From NCBI RefSeq assembly GCF_001435375.1, contig NZ_AYYZ01000012.1, positions 1 to 64,000 on the forward strand: a DNA stretch of 64,000 nt. The letters run 5' to 3'. Position numbers and translations under genes: made by a program. Shown in pieces: positions 34,573 to 47,965 of the stretch (position 1 is the first letter of the stretch; every line of letters starts with the position of its first letter). This stretch comes from Ligilactobacillus araffinosus DSM 20653 (lineage in GTDB: Bacteria > Bacillota > Bacilli > Lactobacillales > Lactobacillaceae). The notes under the pieces were generated by a model. It saw nothing but the letters and a program-made list of their open reading frames with translations, had not been told where the DNA came from and did not search any database.

Positions 34573-35961
34573 GTGCTTGAACCAGAACTCGATTCCTTAT
34601 GGAAAATCATTTTCGACGGTTTGCACGGCTCATTTAACGATATTGCATTTAATACTTGGATCAAGCCGGCCAAACCTATCGAGTTTAAAAATGACACCCT
34701 TGTCATTGAGGTCCCATTTCAAATGGTTAAAGAATATTGGGAACGAAATATCAGCGAAACGATCATTGATTTGCTTGAACCAGCGATTGGTCGGCGAATA
34801 AATATCGTAATTCGTTCCGCAGCAGATGATAACGATGAACCATCGAATCAAGCAGCTGAAAATACCCTAAATACTGAAACTGAAAAGCCAATTCCAGCAA
34901 CATCGCCAAAAAAAGCTTCTAACAATAATTTCGTTCATAACAACCAATTAAATAGCGATTATACGTTTGAAAAATTTGTTGTTGGAAATGGAAATAAAAT
35001 GGCGCATGCCGCTGCATTGGCCGTTGCTGAAGATCCTGGACGGGTTTACAATCCGCTTTTCATTTATGGCGGCGCCGGATTAGGGAAGACGCACTTAATG
35101 CAAGCAATTGGTCATACAATTTTGCAGCGCGATCCGACAGCTAAAGTTAAATATGTTTCAAGCGAGGCATTTGCAAACGACTTTATCAATTCGATTCAGT
35201 TAAAAAACCAATCTGAATTTCGCGATGAGTACCGGAATGTTGATCTTTTACTTGTTGACGATATTCAGTTCTTGGCAAATAAAGTTGGGACACAGGAAGA
35301 ATTCTTCAATACATTTGAAACTCTTTTCCAAAATAACAAACAAATTGTTCTTACGGCTGATCGATTACCAAACGAAATTCAAAACCTTCAAACCCGGTTG
35401 GTTACCCGATTCAAGATGGGGTTGCCGGTCGACATCACACCACCAGATTTTGAAACCCGAATTGCTATTTTGCGTGAAAAATCGCAATCACTTGGATTAG
35501 ATCTTCCAGATGAAGCGTTGAACTATATTTCTGGTCATTTTGACTCTAGTGTACGTGATTTAGAAGGAGCCTTATCGCGGATCAAAGTCTTTACTTCAAT
35601 GACGGATGCTCCGATTACGACCAGCATGGTTGCGGAAGCGCTCCGAGGATTAGTTGGTCAGGGAGCAACAAAGGAAATTACGATTCCAATTATTCAAAAC
35701 AAGGTTGCAAAGTACTTTAATGTCACTGTAACTGACCTCAAAGGAAAGAAACGGGTTAAATCAATCGTCATGCCGCGGCAAATTGCAATGTATCTTTCAC
35801 GGGAATTGACAGATGCATCCCTTCCAAAAATTGGTCAAGAATTTGGCGGTAAGGATCATACAACCGTGATCCACGCGCATGAAAAAATTCAAACTGAACT
35901 TTTGACAAATAAGGATCTTCAAAACGATATTAAAGAAATCAAAGATCAGTTACAGGTCTGA
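34573..35961 (+). CDS. dnaA: Chromosomal replication initiator DnaA
   Basis: A 462-residue initiator: domain I (1-75), linker rich in Asn/Ser/Pro (80-125), AAA+ domain with Walker A GGAGLGKTH (166-174) and Walker B LLLVDDIQF, sensor segments, and domain IV with the DnaA signature GKDHTTVIHAHEKI. The start is GTG at 34573 with AAAGGAGGG 8 bases upstream. DnaA boxes lie on both sides of the gene. Confidence 0.98.
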   Translation: MLEPELDSLWKIIFDGLHGSFNDIAFNTWIKPAKPIEFKNDTLVIEVPFQMVKEYWERNISETIIDLLEPAIGRRINIVIRSAADDNDEPSNQAAENTLNTETEKPIPATSPKKASNNNFVHNNQLNSDYTFEKFVVGNGNKMAHAAALAVAEDPGRVYNPLFIYGGAGLGKTHLMQAIGHTILQRDPTAKVKYVSSEAFANDFINSIQLKNQSEFRDEYRNVDLLLVDDIQFLANKVGTQEEFFNTFETLFQNNKQIVLTADRLPNEIQNLQTRLVTRFKMGLPVDITPPDFETRIAILREKSQSLGLDLPDEALNYISGHFDSSVRDLEGALSRIKVFTSMTDAPITTSMVAEALRGLVGQGATKEITIPIIQNKVAKYFNVTVTDLKGKKRVKSIVMPRQIAMYLSRELTDASLPKIGQEFGGKDHTTVIHAHEKIQTELLTNKDLQNDIKEIKDQLQV

Positions 35962-35962
35962 T

Positions 35963-36080
35963 TGTGGACAAATGTGAATCAATTAGATTTTTATCCACAA
36001 CATATCCACAAGGAAAATGCAGGAAATCTTAGCTTTTCAAAAGTTTTCCACAAGAATAACAGAGCCTAATACTATTACTA
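35963..36080. other. oriC, right cluster with DnaA-trio element
   Basis: Boxes TGTGGACAA (35963-35971), TTATCCACA (35991-35999), ATATCCACA (36002-36010) and TTTTCCACA (36044-36052). Fourteen bases on, the top strand reads CTA-ATA-CTA-TTA-CTA (36066-36080), i.e. 3'-GAT-TAT-GAT-AAT-GAT on the other strand, a DnaA-trio array, followed by the AT-rich tract to 36107 where unwinding is expected. Confidence 0.85.
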
Positions 36081-36123
36081 ATTAATAATTACTATATATA
36101 TTAATTAAGGAGCTAGCTTACCT

Positions 36124-37263
36124 ATGAAATTTACAATTAAGCGCAACGCATTTATTAAAAAATTAACCGATGTGCAACGGGCAATTTCTTCTAAAACCGC
36201 GATTGAAATTCTAACGGGATTAAAAATTACCGCAACTGAAAATTCAATTACGTTAACTGGAAGCGATTCGGATATTTCAATTGAAAACGAAATTTCAATT
36301 GATGATAGCAATTATGAATTGTTAATCGACGAACCTGGATCGATTGTTTTACCCGCACGATTCTTTAGTGAAATCATTAAACGGTTGCCTGAAAATACAT
36401 TTACGATAGAAGTCAATGATCATTTCCAAGCAACTATTACATCTGGTCAAACAGAATATCAAGTTAACGGGGTTGACGCCGATAATTATCCGCATTTACC
36501 TGAAATTGATACAAATGAACAATTATCAATTCCAGCAGATATCATGAAACAGGTTATTAATCAAACCGTTATTGCGGTATCAACGCAAGAAAGCCGCCCG
36601 TTGTTGACGGGGGTTCATTTGACGATCAAAGATGGTGAATTACACGCAGTTGCAACGGACTCGCACCGATTAAGTCAACGCAAGGTAAAATTATCAGGCG
36701 CTGAAAATATTGATTATGATATTATTGTTCCAGGCCGTTCACTAATCGAACTTTCACGAATGATTGCTGATTCAACTGGCAATTTGGAAATTCAGATTGC
36801 TGAAAATCAAATTTTATTTAACTTTGACACTACAGCATTTTATTCACGGTTGCTTGAAGGAATGTATCCGGATACAGATCGGTTGATTCCACAAAGTTCA
36901 GAAACCGAAATTGAATTAAATGCGGTTAATTTGCTCCATGCGATCGAACGTGCTTCATTATTGTCTCATGAAGGCCGAAACAATGTTGTTAAATTAAGTT
37001 TGAACAGCGAAAGTCAAACGGCAGTTTTATCAAGTAATTCACCAGAAGTCGGAAACATTGAAGAAGAATTACAATTTGATAAGATGACTGGAAATGACAT
37101 TGAAATTTCCTTCAACCCAGATTACATGAGGGCTGCATTACAAGCATTTGGCCAAGCAGAAGTTAAGTTATCATTAACATTACCATTGCGGCCATTTACA
37201 TTGATGCCAACGGAAGACAGTGAAGACTTTGTTCAATTGATTACCCCAGTTCGGACATACTAA
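36124..37263 (+). CDS. dnaN: DNA polymerase III beta subunit (sliding clamp)
   Basis: 379 residues, three repeats of the clamp fold; starts MKFTIKRNAFIKKLTDVQRAI and ends with the usual TPVRTY. Forms the dimeric ring that tethers DNA polymerase. AAGGAG lies 11 bases before the ATG. Ends at a strong terminator, so it is not co-transcribed with recF here. Confidence 0.97.
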   Translation: MKFTIKRNAFIKKLTDVQRAISSKTAIEILTGLKITATENSITLTGSDSDISIENEISIDDSNYELLIDEPGSIVLPARFFSEIIKRLPENTFTIEVNDHFQATITSGQTEYQVNGVDADNYPHLPEIDTNEQLSIPADIMKQVINQTVIAVSTQESRPLLTGVHLTIKDGELHAVATDSHRLSQRKVKLSGAENIDYDIIVPGRSLIELSRMIADSTGNLEIQIAENQILFNFDTTAFYSRLLEGMYPDTDRLIPQSSETEIELNAVNLLHAIERASLLSHEGRNNVVKLSLNSESQTAVLSSNSPEVGNIEEELQFDKMTGNDIEISFNPDYMRAALQAFGQAEVKLSLTLPLRPFTLMPTEDSEDFVQLITPVRTY

Positions 37264-37280
37264 TTGAATGAATTGAAGTG

Positions 37281-37313
37281 AAAAAGGCGGTGACGTGTCA
37301 CCGCCTTTTTTTT
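37281..37313 (+). terminator. Terminator after dnaN
   Basis: AAAAAGGCGGTGAC/GTCACCGCCTTTTT stem with long T run. Confidence 0.9.
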
Positions 37314-37355
37314 TACTTTTTGTAAACAAAATTCGTGACAAACGATAAAATAAAA

Positions 37356-37376
37356 TTTACAATTATGTTTTGTAAA
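37356..37376. promoter_or_regulatory. Inverted repeat upstream of the sugar porter
   Basis: TTTACAA-N7-TTGTAAA, about 70-90 bases before the porter start; similar half-sites to the pepN site at 60905-60925. Confidence 0.35.
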
Positions 37377-37443
37377 ATTGATTGTGAATTTTTTTACGAT
37401 AATAAGTTGTGCAAAACATAAAATGAAAAGGGATGTGCATATT

Positions 37444-38820
37444 ATGAATACGATAAAGAAAGTACCGCGAAAGTATATTTATTTCTTCGGCTCATTTGGT
37501 GGAATTCTATTTGGTTACGATATTGGAGTTATGACTGGAGCTTTGCCGTTTTTGCAGATTGACTGGAATATGCACTCTGCATTTTGGGAAGGATGTATTA
37601 CTTCATCCTTAATGTTTGGCGCGATTTTCGGTGGGATGCTTGCGGGGCATTTGACTGATAAAATTGGGCGGAGACGGGTATTATCGTTTTCAGCGCTGAT
37701 TTTTATTGCCGGGTCATTGCTTTCAGCATTTGCACCGCGGAATGGATATATTTATTTATCGTTAGTCAGGGTTTTCTTGGGATTGTCGGTTGGAATGATT
37801 TCCGCAACGGTTCCAAATTATATGTCGGAAATGACTCCCGCCAAATCTCGGGGAAGATTATCCGGAATCAACTTTACGATGATTGCCTTGGGGACGTTGC
37901 TTTCATACGTGATTGATTATTTTCTGCAATATTTGCCAGCAACGTTTGCATGGCGAACAATGCTAGGAATGGCAGCTGTCCCGGCATTGATTCTATTTTT
38001 AGGAAGTTTGAATCTTCCAGGATCACCGCGATATTTAGTAAGAAATGACCGCATCGATGAAGCCCGGCAAGTTCTTCAACTTGTTCAACCATGTGCGCAG
38101 GCTGAAAAGGAAATCCAAGATATTCAAAATATTAAAAATGTTGAGGATCAAAGTAAAGATCAGCAGAAATTAAGCAAGATGTTTACAGGTAAATACCGTT
38201 ACTTAGTAATTGCCGGTGTTGGCGTTGCGGCTTTCCAGCAATTTATGGGAGTCAATGCCATTTTTTACTACATTCCGTTGATTGTTGCTAAGGCAACCGG
38301 GCATGCTGCTTCTTCGAATTTGATGTGGCCGGTAATTGAAGGCCTGATTTTAGTATTATCATCATTTATTTTTCTTGCAATTGCGGATAAGTTTAATCGA
38401 CGGACATTATTGATCTTTGGCGGAACCGGAATGGGATTGGCATTTATTTTGCCAGCCGTGATCAATACCCTATTTAACCACGTTAATCCATTGATCACGA
38501 TTATCTTCTTATGCATTTATGTTGGGTTCTATGGATTTACATGGGCTCCACTGACATGGGTTATTGTTGGCGAAATCTTTCCGCTTGCGATTCGGGGCAA
38601 GGCTACCGGAACGGCCTCAGCATTTAATTGGGTCGGAGCGTTTGCAGTCGGATTGATTTTTCCATTAATGACCGTTTCAATGTCACAGGAAACAGTTTTT
38701 GCGATTTTCGGCGTGATCTGTTTGCTTGCCGTTGCCTTCGTGATTTTTAAGGTTCCGGAAACAAAGGGCCATACGCTTGAAGAAATTGAACGGCGTGGCA
38801 TTTGTGAAAGTCAAAAATAA
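37444..38820 (+). CDS. MFS sugar:proton symporter (sugar porter family)
   Basis: About 458 residues, 12 membrane segments. Sugar-porter signatures: GGILFGYDIGVMTGALPF, DKIGRRRVLSFSA after helix 2, PGSPRYLV before the central loop, and PETKGHTLEEIE at the C-terminus. Similar to arabinose/xylose/galactose transporters; the substrate is not predictable. The frame is open from 37378, but the ATG at 37444 follows AAAGGG and starts the conserved part. It separates dnaN from yaaA-recF, which are adjacent in many Firmicutes. Confidence 0.9.
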   Translation: MNTIKKVPRKYIYFFGSFGGILFGYDIGVMTGALPFLQIDWNMHSAFWEGCITSSLMFGAIFGGMLAGHLTDKIGRRRVLSFSALIFIAGSLLSAFAPRNGYIYLSLVRVFLGLSVGMISATVPNYMSEMTPAKSRGRLSGINFTMIALGTLLSYVIDYFLQYLPATFAWRTMLGMAAVPALILFLGSLNLPGSPRYLVRNDRIDEARQVLQLVQPCAQAEKEIQDIQNIKNVEDQSKDQQKLSKMFTGKYRYLVIAGVGVAAFQQFMGVNAIFYYIPLIVAKATGHAASSNLMWPVIEGLILVLSSFIFLAIADKFNRRTLLIFGGTGMGLAFILPAVINTLFNHVNPLITIIFLCIYVGFYGFTWAPLTWVIVGEIFPLAIRGKATGTASAFNWVGAFAVGLIFPLMTVSMSQETVFAIFGVICLLAVAFVIFKVPETKGHTLEEIERRGICESQK

Positions 38821-38835
38821 TTAAATTTGAATTTG

Positions 38836-38868
38836 AACGAGATTGCCAAGACGGTAATCTCGTTTTTT
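38836..38868 (+). terminator. Terminator after the sugar porter gene
   Basis: AACGAGATTgCC/GGtAATCTCGTT stem with TTTTTT. Confidence 0.85.
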
Positions 38869-38965
38869 ATGCTTAAAATTCAAAATAAGCATTTTTACCA
38901 TTGATTAATGGATTCCCACTCAATGATGTTAAAAGAGCTTAAAACGCATTTTATCGCGAGTTAAA

Positions 38966-38994
38966 TTGTTTTTGCATCCAAAAAAGGGTATACT
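38966..38994 (+). promoter_or_regulatory. Promoter of yaaA-recF-gyrBA
   Basis: TTGTTT (38966-38971), 17-base spacer, TATACT (38989-38994). Confidence 0.55.
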
Positions 38995-39033
38995 TATTAA
39001 GTATTAGACTGGTTTTTGAAGGAGGTTTGACGA

Positions 39034-39252
39034 ATGGAAACCGTTAATCTGAAAACACCTTACATTACCTTAGGCCAATTATTAAAAATCGTTGATGAAA
39101 TTTCATCGGGCGGACAGGCAAAATGGTATCTGAGTGAAAATAACGTCAAGATCAATGGTGAAATTGACGATCGTCGGGGACGGAAACTTTATCCGGATGA
39201 TAAGGTTGAACTTCCAAACGGCAAAACGTATGTCATGAAGGCGGGCCGCTAA
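39034..39252 (+). CDS. yaaA: S4-domain RNA-binding protein YaaA
   Basis: 72 residues forming one S4 domain: ITLGQLLKIVDEISSGGQAKWYL, then VKINGEIDDRRGRKL. Its position before recF is conserved in Firmicutes. Probably ribosome-associated; exact function unsettled. AAGGAGG lies before the ATG. Confidence 0.9.
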   Translation: METVNLKTPYITLGQLLKIVDEISSGGQAKWYLSENNVKINGEIDDRRGRKLYPDDKVELPNGKTYVMKAGR

Positions 39253-39256
39253 GGAA

Positions 39257-42393
<3,137 letters not shown>

Positions 42394-42447
42394 TCTAAAA
42401 AATAAAAAGCTTGATGAAAAATGATTTTCTAGGAGGAGGCAGCTGTT

Positions 42448-45033
42448 TTGGTAGAATTACCAGATCGTGTTAAAGACGTTGATCTTTCGAACGTCATGCA
42501 AACGTCATTTTTGGACTACGCAATGAGTGTCTTAGTTGCGCGGGCATTGCCAGATGTGCGTGACGGTTTGAAACCAGTTCATCGTCGGATTTTATATGGA
42601 ATGAGCGAACTTGGCGTTACACCCGACAAGCCTTATAAAAAATCAGCCAGAATTGTTGGGGAAGTTATGGGGAAATTTCATCCGCATGGCGACTCGGCAA
42701 TTTACGAATCAATGGTTCGGATGGCACAAGACTTTAGTTACCGTTACATGTTAGTTGATGGTCACGGGAACTTTGGTTCTGTCGATGGTGATGGAGCGGC
42801 CGCAATGCGGTATACCGAAGCACGGATGTCTAAGATTGCGACGGAAATGCTGCGAGATATCAATAAAGATACCATTGATTTTCAACCAAACTATGACGGA
42901 ACTGAACGGGAACCAAAAGTTTTGCCGGCACGTTTTCCAAACTTGTTAGTTAACGGAGCAACCGGAATCGCAGTCGGAATGACGACCAACATTCCACCGC
43001 ATAACTTATCAGAAGTCATTTCGGCAATTCATATTTTGATGGATAATCCAGATGCAACAACGGCGGACTTGATGGAAGCCATTCCAGGACCAGACTTTCC
43101 AACTGGTGGAATTGTAATGGGGAAGTCAGGCATTCGAAAAGCTTATGAAACAGGTCGTGGAACGGTTATTTTACGCGCAAAGGTTGACATTGAAGAACAG
43201 AAGAACGGTAAACAGCAAATTATCATTCACGAATTACCGTACATGGTAAATAAAGCTCGGTTGATCGAACGCATTTCAGAACTTGCCCGGGAAAAGGAAA
43301 TTGACGGAATCACGGCGATCCATGATGAATCTGACCGTGACGGAATGCGGGTCACAATTGACATTCGCCGGGATGTAAGTGCGTCAGTTGTTTTAAATAA
43401 CTTATATAAAATGACGCTGATGCAAACGTCATTCGGCTTTAATATGCTTGCCATTGTCGATGGTACCCCAAAAATTTTGAGCTTGAAGCAGATTTTGCAA
43501 TACTACTTGAAACATCAAGTTGAAGTTATTCGGCGGCGGACTGAATTCGACTTGCGGAAAGCCAAAGCCCGGGCTCATATTTTAGCCGGATTGCGGATCG
43601 CATTGGATCATATTCAAGCAATCATTGACATTATCCGAAAATCTGAAAGCGGCGATGTTGCCAAGGACCGCTTGATGAATGAATTTGAATTAAGTGACAA
43701 ACAAGCCCAAGCGATTTTGGATATGCGGCTTGTCCGATTGACCGGTTTGGAACGCGATAAGGTTGAAGCTGATTATGATAAGACAATGAAAGCGATTGCT
43801 GATTACGAAGGTATTTTGGCAAGTAAGGATCGGATCAATGACATCATTTATCAAGAATTGCTTGATATTCAAGCTAAATACGGTGACGAACGACGGACCG
43901 AATTGATGGTTGGTGAAGTCACAAGTATTGAAGATGAAGACTTGATCGAAGAAGAATCAGTTGCAATCACCTTGACTCATAACGGTTATATCAAGCGGCT
44001 TCCAACAAGCGACTTCAAAGCTCAGCGGCGTGGCGGCCGTGGGGTTCAAGGTATGGGCGTTCATGATGATGACTTTATTGAACATCTGGTTACAACTTCA
44101 ACCCACGACCGGTTGCTGTTCTTTACGAACCTCGGAAAAGTTTACAGCATGAAGGGCTATGAAATTCCTGAATACGGCCGGTCAGCGAAAGGAATTCCGG
44201 TAATTAATCTATTGAATATCGATGCCGGCGAAAAAATTGCAACGGTGATCAATATTCCGCATGATAATGGTGAACATGCTAAATACCTCTTCTTCACGAC
44301 GAAGGAAGGAACCGTTAAACGGACGCCGGTTGAAGACTTTGAAAACATCCGGAAGAACGGTTTGAAAGCTATCAACTTGCACGATGGCGATGAATTGATC
44401 AACGTTTCGTTGACAGACGGTAACCAAAACATGATCATCGGAACGCATTTAGGATATGCAGTATCATTTAACGAAAACACAGTTCGGTCAATGGGCCGGT
44501 CAGCAGCTGGGGTTCGTGGAATTCGGTTGCGTGAAAATGACTATGTTATCGGATCAGATATTCTTGTTCCGGGCAGCGACGTCTTCGTAATTTCTGAAAA
44601 GGGATACGGAAAGCGGACGCCAGTCAGTGAATATCCAATCAAGGGCCGGGGTGGTAAAGGAATTAAAACTTCCAATATCACCGAAAAAAACGGTCCGTTA
44701 GCAGGATTAACGATCGTCAATGGCGATGAGGATATCATGGTGATCACGAATAAAGGGGTCTTGATTCGCTTTAACGTTGCAGATGTATCCCAAACAGGAC
44801 GGTCAACATTGGGGGTTCATTTGATTAACCTTGAAGATGATTCAACGGTATCAACGGTTGCCAAGGTTGATCCAGAACCAAAGGAAGATGAAGAGCAATC
44901 AGATGAAGAAACGCATGCAAACGCGGATACATCAGCGAGTGGTGAAAACGAACATGATTTGATGAAGCAAGGGGTTCAAGATTTAGCTGATCGTGAACTT
45001 ACTCATCAAGAAAATGAAGAACAAGACAAATAA
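42448..45033 (+). CDS. gyrA: DNA gyrase subunit A
   Basis: 861 residues. Catalytic Tyr122 (MRYTEARM), quinolone region GDSAIYE with Ser83 and Glu87 unchanged, coiled-coil arm, and C-terminal beta-pinwheel with GyrA box [10 protein letters not shown]. An acidic tail of about 50 residues follows. The start is TTG at 42448, 8 bases after AGGAGGAGG. Last gene of the operon; a bidirectional terminator follows. Confidence 0.98.
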   Translation: MVELPDRVKDVDLSNVMQTSFLDYAMSVLVARALPDVRDGLKPVHRRILYGMSELGVTPDKPYKKSARIVGEVMGKFHPHGDSAIYESMVRMAQDFSYRYMLVDGHGNFGSVDGDGAAAMRYTEARMSKIATEMLRDINKDTIDFQPNYDGTEREPKVLPARFPNLLVNGATGIAVGMTTNIPPHNLSEVISAIHILMDNPDATTADLMEAIPGPDFPTGGIVMGKSGIRKAYETGRGTVILRAKVDIEEQKNGKQQIIIHELPYMVNKARLIERISELAREKEIDGITAIHDESDRDGMRVTIDIRRDVSASVVLNNLYKMTLMQTSFGFNMLAIVDGTPKILSLKQILQYYLKHQVEVIRRRTEFDLRKAKARAHILAGLRIALDHIQAIIDIIRKSESGDVAKDRLMNEFELSDKQAQAILDMRLVRLTGLERDKVEADYDKTMKAIADYEGILASKDRINDIIYQELLDIQAKYGDERRTELMVGEVTSIEDEDLIEEESVAITLTHNGYIKRLPTSDFKAQRRGGRGVQGMGVHDDDFIEHLVTTSTHDRLLFFTNLGKVYSMKGYEIPEYGRSAKGIPVINLLNIDAGEKIATVINIPHDNGEHAKYLFFTTKEGTVKRTPVEDFENIRKNGLKAINLHDGDELINVSLTDGNQNMIIGTHLGYAVSFNENTVRSMGRSAAGVRGIRLRENDYVIGSDILVPGSDVFVISEKGYGKRTPVSEYPIKGRGGKGIKTSNITEKNGPLAGLTIVNGDEDIMVITNKGVLIRFNVADVSQTGRSTLGVHLINLEDDSTVSTVAKVDPEPKEDEEQSDEETHANADTSASGENEHDLMKQGVQDLADRELTHQENEEQDK

Positions 45034-45041
45034 GAGCATAG

Positions 45042-45077
45042 AAAAACGGTTGTGCCAGATGACACAACCGTTTTTTT
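45042..45077. terminator. Bidirectional terminator between gyrA and the MFS pseudogene
   Basis: AAACGGTTGTG/CACAACCGTTT stem with A and T flanks. Confidence 0.9.
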
Positions 45078-45095
45078 GTTTATGTTAATGTTTTA

Positions 45096-46325
45096 CTATT
45101 TACTTGCGCGTAATTCCTTTGTCATGGTCTTTAAGCCTGGAAGGAACATCATGATAGCAAAGCTGACGAGGTACATGATTGAAAGGAATGCCATCACGCC
45201 TTTCATTGGGAGTTTGCTCATTAAGAAGCCAATCACAACGGTTGAGAAACTTCCAATGAACTTGCCGATATTCATGATAAAGCTGTTAGCTGTCGCTACA
45301 ATGTCGATTGGATAAAGGTAATTAATAATTGCCCCATAACCGCCATACATCCCATTAGCAAAGAACCCAACGATTGCTCCGAGAATCAATAACTCAATCA
45401 TGTTCCGGGCACGGACAAGAATGTAAATTACCAATGCTGCTCCAAAAAGGAAGAGTCCGAATGACTTTTGCGGCCCGAGGAGGTCTAAAATGTTACCGAA
45501 AACAAGCATTCCAATACACATTCCGATGATGGTTGAAATCATCCATAAAGAAGAACCGCGGACACTGATTCCAAGCTGCTTTTGAACAATCGTTGGCAGC
45601 CAGTTCATTAATCCAAAGTATCCGCCAGCTTGGACAACAACCATGCAGATCAATCCAAGGGTCTGTATTGAAAGTTTCGGAGTTGAGAAAAGTCGTTTAA
45701 ATGAAACTTTCGGTTTGTCTTCTTTTTGCTGGTTAGTAATAAAAGTATTGCTTTCTTTAAGATTTTGCCGAATGAAGAAGGCTAAAATAACTGGAAATAC
45801 CCCTACAAGGAAAAGGACGTGCCAGCCAAGTCGCGGAAGAATCAAGGCTGATAAGATAGCGGCAAGAATACTCCCGAGTTGACCGCCGATTGTGGCGACA
45901 GATGAGACCCGACCGTATTGTTTGGCAGCAAAGTGTTCGGCAATCAAGGCCATTCCAACACCGTACTCTCCACCGTTTCCAAGACCGATGAGGAACCGCA
46001 GGATGTAGATTGTCGTGATGTTATGGGCAAAGTACATTAAAGCCGTTCCCGCAGCAAAGATGAAAATTGTGTACGAAAAAATTTTAATTCAACCGTACTT
46101 ATCACTTAAAAGGCCAAACAGCAGTCCGCCTAAAAGAACGCCCCACTGGGTGATCGTCGTGATCCATCCAGCTTGGACGGTTGAGATTCCAAGACTGGCA
46201 ATGATTGACGATAATGCAAACGACATAAAATTGAAATCCATATTTTCAAAAGAAAAACCCGTCGCAGTGGAGGCAATTACAAGTTTCTGCTCTTTACTGA
46301 GACGGGGTTTTGATGAATCTTTCAT
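45096..46325 (-). pseudogene. MFS transporter interrupted by one in-frame TGA
   Basis: The coding frame is continuous from ATG 46325 (7 bases after GGAGGG) to 45096 except for TGA at 46091-46089, after residue 78. The two halves are in the same frame and join as SDKYG-stop-IKIFSYT, where the MFS motif A (G-x-x-x-D-x-x-G-R) requires Arg; CGA to TGA is one transition. The restored protein is about 409 residues with 12 membrane segments, like the aromatic-acid/sialic-acid:proton symporter branch. Frame and membrane pattern are otherwise intact, so the mutation is recent, a sequencing error or, less likely, suppressed. The 3' part could also be translated from an internal ATG. Confidence 0.85.
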
Positions 46326-46472
46326 AAACGTTCCCTCCAAAAGTAACGCTCACAGGCGTTGTTTATTTTGACAATTTCCTGAAAATATTCTACTCTTCTT
46401 TTTTGTTTTTCAATCTTTCAAAAAGCAACTTTGTTTGCGAATATATATTTGTAACGGAATTTACGATTCTTA

Positions 46473-46501
46473 TTGCAAATCGAAAACTTAAATGATAAAC
46501 T
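46473..46501 (+). promoter_or_regulatory. Promoter of rpsF-ssb-rpsR
   Basis: TTGCAA (46473-46478), 17-base spacer, TAAACT (46496-46501) with TG extension. Downstream, GTTCTTTTtC/GAAAAGAAC (about 46521-46549) forms a hairpin before the ribosome site, in the place where S6:S18 autoregulatory leaders occur; the specific S6:S18 motif was not confirmed. Confidence 0.45.
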
Positions 46502-46576
46502 TATAACTTGTAATACCTTGTTCTTTTTCTATTTTTTTGGAAAAGAACCAAAAGTCCATAAGGAGGTGCAAACACT

Positions 46577-46867
46577 ATGACACATTATGAAATCACATAC
46601 ATCATCAATCCTTCACTTGATGAAGCAGCTAAAAATGAATTAGTTGAACGTTTTGATAACGTTTTGAAGGACAATGGTGCTGAAATTATTGATTCAAAGG
46701 ATTGGTCAAAGCGTCGTTTTGCATATGAAATTAACGGTTACACCGAAGGTATGTACCATATCGTAAACGTTAACGCTGAAAACGCAGATGCAATCAACGA
46801 GTTTGATCGTCTTTCAAAGATCAATGACGGTATTTTACGTCACATGATCGTAAAGCGTGAAGACTAA
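46577..46867 (+). CDS. rpsF: 30S ribosomal protein S6
   Basis: 96 residues, [22 protein letters not shown] start and IVKRED end, the single ferredoxin-like domain of S6. Binds S18 on the small-subunit platform. AAGGAGG precedes the ATG. First gene of rpsF-ssb-rpsR. Confidence 0.97.
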   Translation: MTHYEITYIINPSLDEAAKNELVERFDNVLKDNGAEIIDSKDWSKRRFAYEINGYTEGMYHIVNVNAENADAINEFDRLSKINDGILRHMIVKRED

Positions 46868-46897
46868 TATTGAAAAACGATAAAGGAGGTCATGACC

Positions 46898-47488
46898 GTG
46901 ATTAATCGCGTAGTTCTCGTTGGTCGATTAACAAAGAATCCTGATTTACGTTACACCCAATCCGGCTCTGCGGTGGCAAGCTTTACAGTTGCTGTTGAAC
47001 GGCCGTTTACAAATCAGAATGGTGACCGGGATGCCGACTTCATTAACTGTGTAATGTGGCGGAAAGCAGCTGAAAACTTTGCCAACTTTACCCACAAAGG
47101 CTCAATGGTGGCGGTTGAAGGTCGGCTTCAAACGCGATCATATGAAAACCAGCAAGGAGTTCGGGTATATGTGACTGAAGTCGTTGTTGACAACTTCTCA
47201 TTGTTAGAAACAAAGGCCCAATCAGAACAATATCGCCGGGAACATCCTGAAGAAGCACAAGGTCAAGGCGCTCCGATGAATAATAATTCATCATTTGGAA
47301 ACGGAAATCCATTTGGTAATCCAAATCCAAGTGGAAATGCAAACCAGGGTGGAAGTTTCAATGGAAATGTTCAAACTGGCAACTTAGGAAGTACAAATGA
47401 TAACGATCAGGATACTTCAAACAATGATGATCCATTTGCAGATAATGGAAATTCAATTGATATTTCAGATGATGATTTACCATTCTAA
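46898..47488 (+). CDS. ssb: Single-stranded DNA-binding protein
   Basis: 196 residues: OB fold (1-105; [25 protein letters not shown]-type core) then an Asn/Gly-rich linker and the acidic tip DDDLPF that recruits repair proteins. An ATG at 46892 is only two bases from GGAGG; the GTG at 46898, spaced 8, gives the standard MINRVVLVG start. Confidence 0.97.
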   Translation: MINRVVLVGRLTKNPDLRYTQSGSAVASFTVAVERPFTNQNGDRDADFINCVMWRKAAENFANFTHKGSMVAVEGRLQTRSYENQQGVRVYVTEVVVDNFSLLETKAQSEQYRREHPEEAQGQGAPMNNNSSFGNGNPFGNPNPSGNANQGGSFNGNVQTGNLGSTNDNDQDTSNNDDPFADNGNSIDISDDDLPF

Positions 47489-47509
47489 TTAACAAGGAGG
47501 GAAATCAAC

Positions 47510-47746
47510 ATGGCACAACAACGTCGTGGCGGTCGTCGTCGCCGTAAGGTAGACTACATCGCAGCAAACCACATTGAATACATTGACTACAAAGATACAG
47601 ACTTATTACGTCGTTTTATTTCAGAACGTGGTAAGATCTTACCTCGTCGGGTAACAGGTACAAGCGCAAAGAACCAACGCAAGCTTACAACAGCTATCAA
47701 ACGTGCACGGATCATGGGCTTATTACCATTCGTTGCTGAAGACTAA
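47510..47746 (+). CDS. rpsR: 30S ribosomal protein S18
   Basis: 78 residues with the S18 core [20 protein letters not shown] and [16 protein letters not shown]. Pairs with S6. AAGGAGG precedes the ATG. A terminator follows (47766-47796). Confidence 0.97.
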   Translation: MAQQRRGGRRRRKVDYIAANHIEYIDYKDTDLLRRFISERGKILPRRVTGTSAKNQRKLTTAIKRARIMGLLPFVAED

Positions 47747-47765
47747 TAATTCGTTAAAAGCGAGC

Positions 47766-47796
47766 AAAAAGGCATGTAGAAGGCATGCCTTTTTTG
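47766..47796 (+). terminator. Terminator after rpsR
   Basis: AAAAAGGCATG/CATGCCTTTTT stem, 7-base loop, T run. Confidence 0.85.
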
Positions 47797-47965
47797 TATG
47801 CTTAAAGATTAGATAATAATTAATTTTTAAAATCCAATAAATATGGGATATTCTCCTGATTTACTAATTTATTTTTAATTTTACTATTGTTAAAATTTAA
47901 TTTTTTGGTAAAATTAAAAATATACAAACTGTTGTTAAAAAGGCAGAAAAGATTGGAGAATTGAT

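Noticed and set aside
46089-46091. TGA as a programmed recoding or selenocysteine codon
   Set aside because: Lactobacilli lack selenocysteine machinery as a rule, no stem-loop follows the codon, and the position demands Arg; nonsense mutation is simpler.
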